47,802 nucleotides of DNA. Source: Phocaeicola intestinalis (GTDB lineage Bacteria; Bacteroidota; Bacteroidia; Bacteroidales; Bacteroidaceae). Both the position numbers and the translations under genes were made by a program. The notes under the pieces are model-generated. The model was not told where the DNA came from, ran no database searches, and saw nothing but the letters and a program-made list of their open reading frames with translations. The stretch spans positions 1-47,802 of the forward strand of contig NZ_JACSPP010000026.1 in assembly GCF_014837065.1 (NCBI RefSeq), given 5' to 3'. Of the stretch, positions 24,621 through 34,474 are shown in pieces. Numbering within the stretch: the stretch's first letter is position 1; each line of letters begins with the position of its first letter.

Positions 24621-26465
24621 TCAACTATCTGGTATGGAAGAATCGGCTTCCTCCACATTCTCCTTTTCCTGGTTTCCAGCCTCTGTTTTTCCGGCATCAC
24701 TTTCCGACGGAGCCTTTTCTTCCACTTTCTTTTCTGGTTGGGCCAACTTGTCAAACAAGTGCTGGTTCGGAAGTTCTATCGGACCACGTACATTCTTCTT
24801 CAACTGATCTTCTGCTTTCTTGGCACGCCAGTTGAAAATATCCTCCTTATTCAACGGACGGATGTAATCGAACCACACAAAGTTCTCCAATTTGTCTTTC
24901 CCTTTCGGAATCATCAACATCGGATACAAAGTACCGTTCGACTGGGGGCTCATTACCATCCGTTCCAATTTCTGGTGCTCCAGATAGATTTCCAGCTTAC
25001 TCGTCTCAGACACATTCATACCAATCAGCGTACTGTCCGAATCCATCGGATAATAGACCAGGCGTACCGAGCCGATAACTTCAGTCTTATGCATTTCCCC
25101 ATCGCGGAAATAGGCTTTCATCTCCTTTCCCGTCACCTGATTATACATTGTCGAATCCAATTCTTCTACCGACAATGCCTGATTGATGATATGAGCCCAG
25201 TCAATGGTGCTGTCATTCATATAAATGCATATCTTCTCTCCTACCAGTTGTTGATTCTTGTTCCACAAAATAGGATCCTGGTACATTGTCAGACAACTGT
25301 CTTTGGTAGAGAATACCAGCGAATCTGCGACTCCCTGCACATCCGTACGATAGAAACGCACCTTATGAAAAGCCTGCATCTCCCTGAACATCGTATCCGT
25401 ATCCAGATGGAAAGTGCGCATCATCAGCGTATCACCGTGAAGAAACAAACTGTCCCCCTGCGAATAATCAATCCCCACCGCCTTATCGGTAGCAAAGGCA
25501 AACTTGGTCTTCTCATTATAAAAGCCATATTCGCCGGTCATCATATTCTTGTTGATGGTATCGGTCATCACCATGTTGCGGAATGCTTCGCCCGTTCCTG
25601 CATCACGGTCATAATACAAGGTATCACCAGTCAGCTGTTTCCCATCATTGGTCAGAATCGAGCGGTTGTACAAATAGGCTTTTCCGGTCATCGTATTATA
25701 TGTACCCAGCTCGGAATAAATATGGTTATTGTCACTGTCTATATCCGACGGCCCCACGATGTTGGCTATCTTCGTCAGCGTATTATATTCCAGCGTATCC
25801 GAAGTCAGCGTAAACTGCGGGTTAACCAGCTGTACGTTATAATTGAACACCGATTGCTTCGTACTGGGATTGTATTCACCCCATTCCGAAGTCAAGACGT
25901 TCTGTTCGTCCATCAGTGTTCCTCCGTCAAAAAAATAGCCGAGATTGTACACACGGTCATAGTTCAGACTATCAGTCAGCAACGTAGTATTCTTATTCTC
26001 CATCCGTACGTTCATACGTACTTCAGCAATCTGCGTATTCCCGTCATAAAACAATCTGTCTCCATACAGAAAAAGCGTATCTCCCTGATTCATCTTGACA
26101 TTGCTGAAGGCTTCAAACGAACTTATCTTGTCATAATAATAAGCACTGTCGCAATACATATACACACTATCGTGCCGGAAAACGACATTGCCCACCACGA
26201 CCTGTGCATCAGGATGACGGGAATCTTTCCGCAACAAGTCCGAATGTATCAGATAAACCTTGCTCTTGGGTTGCTGTTTTTTGGGAGCTGTCTGTTTCTG
26301 AGGCATTTGCCGCTTTTGCGCCACCGAATCCTCCTGCGTCCCGGCTATCTGCGAACGGAGCGGTTTCTGCGCCAAAAGACAAAAGCCGAAAAGGCATAGG
26401 ACACTCACCAAAAGCGCCCTATGCCCGTTTATCCTATATTTCCTGTTCTTTTCTTTTTGCATCAT
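24621..26465 (-). CDS. OstA-like (LptA/LptD N-domain) outer membrane biogenesis protein
   Basis: A 614-residue exported protein with an N-terminal hydrophobic signal or anchor (about 15-33) followed by a proline/glutamine/lysine linker. A long series of repeating beta-strand units follows, such as GDTLFLYGDRLFYDG, LTGDTLYYDRDAG and QGDSLFLHGDTLMM. These are the OstA/LptA beta-jellyroll repeats that carry lipopolysaccharide across the periplasm. The C-terminus is acidic and low in complexity. Bacteroidetes have this extended form with unclear division of labour from LptA and LptD. It sits 12 bp after surA and before mutL. Confidence 0.88.
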   Translation of the reverse strand: MMQKEKNRKYRINGHRALLVSVLCLFGFCLLAQKPLRSQIAGTQEDSVAQKRQMPQKQTAPKKQQPKSKVYLIHSDLLRKDSRHPDAQVVVGNVVFRHDSVYMYCDSAYYYDKISSFEAFSNVKMNQGDTLFLYGDRLFYDGNTQIAEVRMNVRMENKNTTLLTDSLNYDRVYNLGYFFDGGTLMDEQNVLTSEWGEYNPSTKQSVFNYNVQLVNPQFTLTSDTLEYNTLTKIANIVGPSDIDSDNNHIYSELGTYNTMTGKAYLYNRSILTNDGKQLTGDTLYYDRDAGTGEAFRNMVMTDTINKNMMTGEYGFYNEKTKFAFATDKAVGIDYSQGDSLFLHGDTLMMRTFHLDTDTMFREMQAFHKVRFYRTDVQGVADSLVFSTKDSCLTMYQDPILWNKNQQLVGEKICIYMNDSTIDWAHIINQALSVEELDSTMYNQVTGKEMKAYFRDGEMHKTEVIGSVRLVYYPMDSDSTLIGMNVSETSKLEIYLEHQKLERMVMSPQSNGTLYPMLMIPKGKDKLENFVWFDYIRPLNKEDIFNWRAKKAEDQLKKNVRGPIELPNQHLFDKLAQPEKKVEEKAPSESDAGKTEAGNQEKENVEEADSSIPDS

Positions 26466-26477
26466 AACTTTTTCAGT

Positions 26478-27851
26478 TCATCGCTTAATCCATCCCGGAT
26501 ATTTGAATTCGCAATTGCGCCATTTCGGACTGATACGCACATAAGTGTTCTTCTGCTTGTCAACAATCCATTTCTGAAGCTTCTCTTCGCTCCTCTTTGA
26601 AGTTACCATCGCCTTCAGACGCTGATAGTCTTCCGTAATGGTAGCCTTATGTCCGTCAATGCGGTTCTTCAGTTTCACAATGGCACACACCTGCTTGCCG
26701 CTTGAGTTAATCATCGTAAAAGGTTTTGAGATTTCCCCGATCTGCATGCCTTCCACAACTTTCGCTACATCTTGCGAAACCAGTCCGGCAAGTTCCTGCA
26801 TCTCGAAACGGGAAGTATTCGATTGCGGATTGGCAAGCAAACCATGATTGTTTCGGGTATCCTTATCCATCGATATCCACGTGGCGGCATCATCAAACGA
26901 GAATTTTTCTTTCCGGATGTCATCGGCAATGGAATCCAGACGCGCCAAAGCAGCATCAATGTCTTTTTGGTCTACTTTGGGACGCAACAGGATATGACGG
27001 TAGTTCACACGGTCGCCTCGTTTTTCTATTAATTGTGCAATGTGAAAACCAAATTCCGTTTCGAACACCTTCGACACCTTTTTGGTATCTGTAAGGTTAA
27101 ACACCACATTGGCAAATTCGGGAACCAATGCACCACGGCCCGTAAATCCACCTTCACCACCACGGCGTGCCGTACCAGGGTCTTCCGAATAGAAACGTGC
27201 CAAGGTAGAAAAAGAAGTCTCGCCTTTATTTACCCGGTCGGCATATTCACGCAACTGTGCTTTCACCCGTTCTATCTCTTGCTCCGAAATTTTGGGCTCC
27301 TGCGTAATAATCTGCACCTCTACCTGTGTAGGTACGAACGGAATGCTGTCTTGAGGCAGTTTGTTGAAATAGTTACGCACCTCGGCAGGAGTGAGCTTGA
27401 TGTCGCCCACGATTTTCATCTGCATTTCTTGCACGGTCTTGCCGTCGCGGACATTCTCACGAAGCATTTCACGGATCTGCGTGTAAGTCTTATTATAATA
27501 TTCTTCCATTTTCTCCCGCGAGCCGATTTGTTCAGTCAGCCACGAAATGCGTCGTTCCACCTCTTGAATCACATCCTGGTCGGACACCACGACACTGTCC
27601 AGTTCTGCCTGATGCAAGAAAAGCTTCTGCACCGCCAGTTCTTCTGGAATCACACAATAAGGATCACCGTCGAAATGCCTGTTTTCGTATTGTGCGTTCA
27701 AACGTTCGTTTTCTACATCTGATTTCAAGATAGCCTCGTCACCCACTACCCAGACGACCTCATCTATTACATTGTCTTGGGCATAAGCAGAAATCCCTGC
27801 CAGCAACAACAGCATGCATACACACCATCTGATTACTCTAAACTTATTCAT
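26478..27851 (-). CDS. SurA-type periplasmic peptidyl-prolyl isomerase/chaperone
   Basis: A 457-residue exported foldase that assists outer membrane protein assembly. The signal peptide ends around AYAQ (residues 1-25). A SurA N-terminal chaperone region (about 28-170) precedes a first parvulin domain (about 175-275, with ARFYSEDPGTARRGGEGGF). A second parvulin-like domain (about 285-395) begins YRHILLRPKV and has a degenerate active site. The gene overlaps the upstream lipoprotein foldase gene by 8 bp, so translation is probably coupled. OstA-like and MutL genes follow in the same operon. Confidence 0.93.
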   Translation of the reverse strand: MNKFRVIRWCVCMLLLLAGISAYAQDNVIDEVVWVVGDEAILKSDVENERLNAQYENRHFDGDPYCVIPEELAVQKLFLHQAELDSVVVSDQDVIQEVERRISWLTEQIGSREKMEEYYNKTYTQIREMLRENVRDGKTVQEMQMKIVGDIKLTPAEVRNYFNKLPQDSIPFVPTQVEVQIITQEPKISEQEIERVKAQLREYADRVNKGETSFSTLARFYSEDPGTARRGGEGGFTGRGALVPEFANVVFNLTDTKKVSKVFETEFGFHIAQLIEKRGDRVNYRHILLRPKVDQKDIDAALARLDSIADDIRKEKFSFDDAATWISMDKDTRNNHGLLANPQSNTSRFEMQELAGLVSQDVAKVVEGMQIGEISKPFTMINSSGKQVCAIVKLKNRIDGHKATITEDYQRLKAMVTSKRSEEKLQKWIVDKQKNTYVRISPKWRNCEFKYPGWIKR

Positions 27852-28704
27852 TGTCAGGTTTATAATAAATTATGTCATTAGCCTCCGAAGCCTCTTTATA
27901 TAAATCATGCTTCATCTGATTTATAAATTCCACACGCTTCAGATTAATTATCATTTCTTTTATCTCATTCTTGGCATATTCCAGCGGCAGGCGGTCACCC
28001 TTCGGAAGAAACTTTTCCACATGCAGGAAATAACAGAAAGCCGTATCACGTACCTCCACATTCTTGTTCCGGTTCAAATAATCGGGATCTGTATCCAACG
28101 CATCAAGGGGAAGTTTCAATGAAAATTCCGACACCGGACGCCAACGGTCGTAAAAATAATCATAACTCACTGCATGGGCAATGCTGAACTTTTCCAACCT
28201 GTCCACAGCCTCCTGCGTATGTTGCTTGTACCATTTCCGCACCAGATTCAAGTTTTGCGTATGCAAAGGAACTTTGACAAACACACCTTGTATGTAAGGT
28301 TGCTCTGCTTGAAATTGTCCGGCATGCCGCTCATAATACGCACTGATTTCTTCCTCACTCACCTCGTTGCCCAACTTCTGTCTTACCAGTTCTTCCTGAT
28401 AAGCATGCATAATCAGTGCCCGCCGGTAAGCCTCCACCTGCTGGTCTATCTTTACATTGTCGGGAATATTCCCCTCTGCCTTACGGTAAAGCAAGTTATC
28501 TTCCACCCAATTACGGATATACGCCTCGGCAAATTCTACGCTGTCTTTCCCTTTCACACCTATCGGCATCGCCGCATCCACGTCTTCTTTGTACAGAAAC
28601 GCATCCCCCACCTCCACCAGCGGGGTTTTCCCCTGATGGTTGAGCGTCTTGGTGCAAGCAGTCAAGACCAGCAATCCTATGGTCAAGAAACATCCTTTAT
28701 TCAT
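27844..28704 (-). CDS. SurA-N-like foldase lipoprotein
   Basis: A 286-residue lipoprotein (lipobox LTAC, Cys17). It has a SurA/PpiD-type helical N-domain containing the ALIMHAYQEELVRQKLGNEVSEEEISAYYERH segment typical of parvulin-associated chaperones. The stretch where a parvulin domain would lie is short and lacks the glycine-rich GGDLG motif, so catalytic isomerase activity is doubtful. It is the first gene of the foldase/OstA/MutL operon and overlaps surA by 8 bp. A likely role is membrane-tethered holding of outer membrane clients. That is an inference from family and context. Confidence 0.8.
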   Translation of the reverse strand: MNKGCFLTIGLLVLTACTKTLNHQGKTPLVEVGDAFLYKEDVDAAMPIGVKGKDSVEFAEAYIRNWVEDNLLYRKAEGNIPDNVKIDQQVEAYRRALIMHAYQEELVRQKLGNEVSEEEISAYYERHAGQFQAEQPYIQGVFVKVPLHTQNLNLVRKWYKQHTQEAVDRLEKFSIAHAVSYDYFYDRWRPVSEFSLKLPLDALDTDPDYLNRNKNVEVRDTAFCYFLHVEKFLPKGDRLPLEYAKNEIKEMIINLKRVEFINQMKHDLYKEASEANDIIYYKPDNE

Positions 28705-29133
28705 CTGTGACGTTTTTCGTCTGAAAGAGCGAACGAAGATACAGTTTTAATCGATTACTTCCGCTACAATTAACGGTTTTTATATATCAAAGTACGCAAT
28801 TTTTCGTCATTTTACGATTAGAAAAAACATAGAAGAAACTTACACATTTATGAACCGCATAGCTGCCTTGCTTGTAAGATTATTAATCTTCACGCCGAAA
28901 GATTATTAATCTTCACGCTGTAAGATTAATAATCTTACAAACGATGCAGCTATATGGCGAAGAGAACAAAGCTTGCTTGTCATGCCGGATATGTGAGCCG
29001 GCGTAACGGAAGAAGCGGATTGGCTATCCAGCATGACACTGGAAAACAGGAATAACACCGGCTGTGTGTATTCCATAACAACTCCCCTTTAACTTCCTGG
29101 TGACTAAATGCCGACATTCAGCTGATATTTTCT
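28705..29133. other. Intergenic region between two foldase genes
   Basis: This 429-bp gap contains no credible gene on either strand. Its clear content is the second triple palindrome and the cruciform arms around it (28860-28953). The remainder is unremarkable. Confidence 0.6.
28860..28953. repeat. Triple 15-bp palindrome, 23-bp period (copy 2), inside a larger inverted repeat
   Basis: Units start at 28876, 28899 and 28922, again exactly 23 bp apart. The first two read AAGATTATTAATCTT and the third AAGATTAATAATCTT, the same unit in opposite orientation. The outer flanks also pair: TTGTAAGATTA with TAATCTTACAA, and ATAGCTGC (28860-28867) with GCAGCTAT (28946-28953). The whole 94 bp can therefore form one long cruciform. 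Same design as 14689-14749. Confidence 0.9.
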
Positions 29134-30324
29134 TCATTTTCCAACACGCGTCCTTAATTCTTCCAATTGTCTCATTTTCAAAGTTCTGACAAAATCCGTT
29201 TTCACTTGTCCATACACATCTGTATAATTTTCCGGTCCCTTCTTCAACCGTTTACCTACCACAATAGCATACGGATAACGTGGGTCATGCGGCATCTCTC
29301 CACACTTGAAAGCCAACTTATCGATATACGGATTCTTTCCTATCTGAAACAATCCTACCTGTATCACAGCATCCACCTCGGGATGTTCTGCCTGCCACAT
29401 CCGAAACACCTCTTCCATCTGCTCCATCGGAACTTTTTTCAAACATTTGCGAATGCGTGAAGCGCTTTTTTTATCTTTGCAAAGCACTACAGCCCCTTTG
29501 TAATGTGGAAATTCCCATGCATAAGCCTTCTTGTTAGCTTCGAAAAAATGCTTCAATTCATTTTCATCGCTAACATCAGGCAAAGGATGACGAACATCCC
29601 ACCATGCCGCCAGCATACAGTTCTTTACCTCCGTCAGACAACGTTCCACTGCAACATCTTTTCTTTCACCGTGTTGCCATTGCATATAACGCGACCGGTT
29701 AAGTGCCGGATTTTTCTCCCCCAACCGGTCCAGATAAATCTCCAGAAAAGGACTTGCTTCCTCATAACTGATAGCCGGCTTCCGGTCGACTAATTTGATA
29801 ATATGCACGCCCAACGGCGACAAAAACGGTTTCGTATAGGTTCCCTTCCGCATTGTATCCAAACGACAAGAGAACTCCTTCAGCAAAGCCACCGACGGAC
29901 ACCATTGTGCTTCGCATCCTTGTTCCAGATATATCTCGAAAGGCATTCCGCCCTGCAACGAAACATACACCGAATCCATTTGCCGGCAAACCTGCCCTAC
30001 TTCGTTCCGGGTAGCACGTTGCGGAAGCAACCGGACAATTTCTTCCAGTTTCACCCAGCCTTTCGCCGAATAACGTTCCACACTTTCACGGTAAAGCGCA
30101 TGCAGTACAGAATCCTGGCGACCTGCATCAAGCAACACCGCCCGCAATGCCTTTCCTTGTTCCACCTTACAACGGTGACGGAAAGCAGGCACGGTATCCC
30201 AGCCACAACGTTTGGCATCTGCCACCTTCAGAAGAAACAATTCATCATCCAATTTATCGGCATAAAGAAAAGAAGCAGCCTTCAAAAAACAAATGAAAAG
30301 AAGCAAGATTCTGGACAATTTCAT
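29134..30324 (-). CDS. Exported parvulin-like foldase (PPIase family), divergent
   Basis: A 396-residue protein with a signal peptide (MKLSRILLLFICFLKAASFLYA). The N-terminal half resembles a parvulin region: VERYSAKGWVKLEEIVRLLP, then a GGMPFEIYLEQ stretch and LSPLGVHIIKLVDRKPAISYEEA, the latter matching the end of a SurA-type PPIase domain. The C-terminal half is helical and ends in a KTDFVRTLKMRQLEELR tail similar to SurA C-termini. The parvulin glycine-rich core is poorly conserved. It is probably a third periplasmic chaperone of this cluster, but is separated from the others by 429 bp containing the triple palindrome. Confidence 0.75.
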   Translation of the reverse strand: MKLSRILLLFICFLKAASFLYADKLDDELFLLKVADAKRCGWDTVPAFRHRCKVEQGKALRAVLLDAGRQDSVLHALYRESVERYSAKGWVKLEEIVRLLPQRATRNEVGQVCRQMDSVYVSLQGGMPFEIYLEQGCEAQWCPSVALLKEFSCRLDTMRKGTYTKPFLSPLGVHIIKLVDRKPAISYEEASPFLEIYLDRLGEKNPALNRSRYMQWQHGERKDVAVERCLTEVKNCMLAAWWDVRHPLPDVSDENELKHFFEANKKAYAWEFPHYKGAVVLCKDKKSASRIRKCLKKVPMEQMEEVFRMWQAEHPEVDAVIQVGLFQIGKNPYIDKLAFKCGEMPHDPRYPYAIVVGKRLKKGPENYTDVYGQVKTDFVRTLKMRQLEELRTRVGK

Positions 30325-30348
30325 ACGATATGCTTATAAAAACGAAAG

Positions 30349-30450
30349 ACACAAAGACACAAGATATTTACAGTTCTATCTACGAAGTACAACCGCTGTA
30401 AATCGTAAACAAGCAGTAAATAAAAACTTGGTGTCTCTGTGCCTTTGTGT
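30349..30450. repeat. Inverted repeat downstream of guaB
   Basis: ACACAAAGACAC (30349-30360) and GTGCCTTTGTGT (30439-30450) are complementary at 11 of 12 positions, with extra partial pairing around them. It lies between guaB and the foldase gene. It may be a terminator or a REP-like element. Confidence 0.4.
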
Positions 30451-30465
30451 AACAATATCTTATCC

Positions 30466-31959
<1,494 letters not shown>

Positions 31960-31969
31960 TTATTGCGTG

Positions 31970-31977
31970 CAAATGTA
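31970..31977 (-). promoter_or_regulatory. Predicted -7 element for guaB
   Basis: Reads TACATTTG on the minus strand, matching TAnnTTTG, 29 bases before the ATG. No good -33 is visible. Confidence 0.45.
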
Positions 31978-32109
31978 CGAATTTTATTTGAATCTAAAAA
32001 ATAGCAAGACATTTTTTCACTTATTTCTCCTGTTTTTTTAGGTTTCAGGCTCTTCCAAAGCAGCAATTTGCTTTTCATGATACTGCCACCCTATGCCGTT
32101 CTTACCTCA

Positions 32110-33114
32110 CTACTTTTCTTTTATAAATGCTAACAACGTTTCGATATTTCCACAAGCCACAGGCTCTCTACCTGCGGGATGCCATACAAATAAATCTGTT
32201 TCTCCAGAACCGGCATCAATATATGCTTCCGATTCCACTTCACGGTCGGCATAAATGGCATAACGGCGTAAAGCTTTCTGCACCATGTCATATCGATACC
32301 CCTCTCCTGTCAGCCTGATGCTTCTTACATATTCGGGCGCAATACGGAACAATCCGCTCCGGCGATCGAATGCAATACCCTCGCGGGTAAAGAAAGTCTC
32401 CAATGTACCGTCCAACGAAAGATCTTCGGGAGTCCCGACAACTACCCCCTGCCGGTCCATCAACCAAAGCTTATCAGCTATCTGAAGTGCCAGCTCAAGG
32501 TCGTGCGTAGAAAGAAATACGGTCTTATCCAAACCATGTGCCAGCGTGCGCAGCAAACGCATCATTTCTACCTTGCTGGGAAAATCAAGAAAGGCGGTCG
32601 GCTCATCCAACAAGATGACCGGAGTCTGTTGTGCCAAAACCTTGGCTATCATCACCTTTTGACGTTCTCCATCGCTCAAAGTATGTATCATACGGTCAGA
32701 TAATCCGGCAATACCTACCTGTTGTATCGCCTCTGATACGATACGCTTATCTTCTTTGCCCAGTGTTCCCCAAAAACCTGTATACGGACTTCTTCCCAAA
32801 CCTACCAGTTCTTCCACACTCAGATTGGTCACTTCGCACCGTTCTGTCAATACAATGCCTATCAGTCTGGCAAGCTCCTTATCTGCATAATCCGACAAAC
32901 GTTTGCCTGCTATCCATACTTCCCCAGCCAAAGGAGGTTGGGAAGCCGACAAAGTGCGCAATAAAGTAGACTTTCCAGCCCCGTTCGCCCCCAGCAAACA
33001 AGTCAGTTCACCATTATAGACAGATGCATTAATATCCGATGCCACACGTATCACACTGTGTTTTCCAGTATAACCGGTAGAAAGGTGCCGAAGCTGAATT
33101 ACAGGTTTTTCCAT
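32110..33114 (-). CDS. FecE/BtuD-type ABC transporter ATPase with C-terminal extension
   Basis: The ATP-binding subunit of an iron-siderophore/heme/cobalamin-type importer. Counted from the upstream in-frame ATG at 33126, Walker A is GANGAGKST (about 46-54), the signature is LSDGERQK (about 149) and Walker B is VILLDEPTAFLD (about 168). The H-loop reads FLSTHDLELAL. I prefer the start MEKPVIQL at 33114, since earlier in-frame ATGs add only MACM. Residues beyond about 250 form an extra 80-residue domain not needed for ATPase function. No permease or binding-protein gene is adjacent, so its partners must be encoded elsewhere. Confidence 0.9.
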   Translation of the reverse strand: MEKPVIQLRHLSTGYTGKHSVIRVASDINASVYNGELTCLLGANGAGKSTLLRTLSASQPPLAGEVWIAGKRLSDYADKELARLIGIVLTERCEVTNLSVEELVGLGRSPYTGFWGTLGKEDKRIVSEAIQQVGIAGLSDRMIHTLSDGERQKVMIAKVLAQQTPVILLDEPTAFLDFPSKVEMMRLLRTLAHGLDKTVFLSTHDLELALQIADKLWLMDRQGVVVGTPEDLSLDGTLETFFTREGIAFDRRSGLFRIAPEYVRSIRLTGEGYRYDMVQKALRRYAIYADREVESEAYIDAGSGETDLFVWHPAGREPVACGNIETLLAFIKEK

Positions 33115-33130
33115 CATACATGCCAAACAT

Positions 33131-33165
33131 AAAAAAGAGAAGCCACCCTTACAAGGTGACTTCTC
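33131..33165 (-). terminator. Intrinsic terminator of gapA
   Basis: On the minus strand GAGAAGTCACC and GGTGGCTTCTC pair around a short loop and are followed by six T residues. It lies 46 bp downstream of the gapA stop and just before the ABC gene. Confidence 0.85.
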
Positions 33166-33210
33166 CCATTGTTATCATTTATTAATCAAAACACGTCTTA
33201 TGACCGATGA

Positions 33211-34233
<1,023 letters not shown>

Positions 34234-34318
34234 TTAAAGGTTTTATAATAATGTTATAAACACTCTCTGTTTTCGGTTGCCCCAGCAAGAAGTCTGTTCT
34301 TTCTTTCTGACTGCGTTG

Positions 34319-34326
34319 CAAAAATA
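34319..34326 (-). promoter_or_regulatory. Predicted -7 element for gapA
   Basis: Reads TATTTTTG on the minus strand, about 98 bases before the ATG, implying an untranslated leader of roughly 90 nt. Confidence 0.45.
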
Positions 34327-34474
34327 AGCAATTCTTTCATAAGTTGAGCACGAAAAGTATTAAAATTAAGAAAAAAACAAGTTACATTTTACCACTTCTT
34401 CCTTAAAAGCTCTGCTTTCCACCTCCGAATATATCATTTTGCAATCCCTACTTTACATGGCAGGATTTTTCCCA

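Noticed and set aside
24738..26399. A 553-residue open frame antisense to the OstA-like gene
   Set aside because: It mirrors the repeat structure and codon bias of the sense gene, lacks any recognisable domain and has no promoter. It is a shadow frame.
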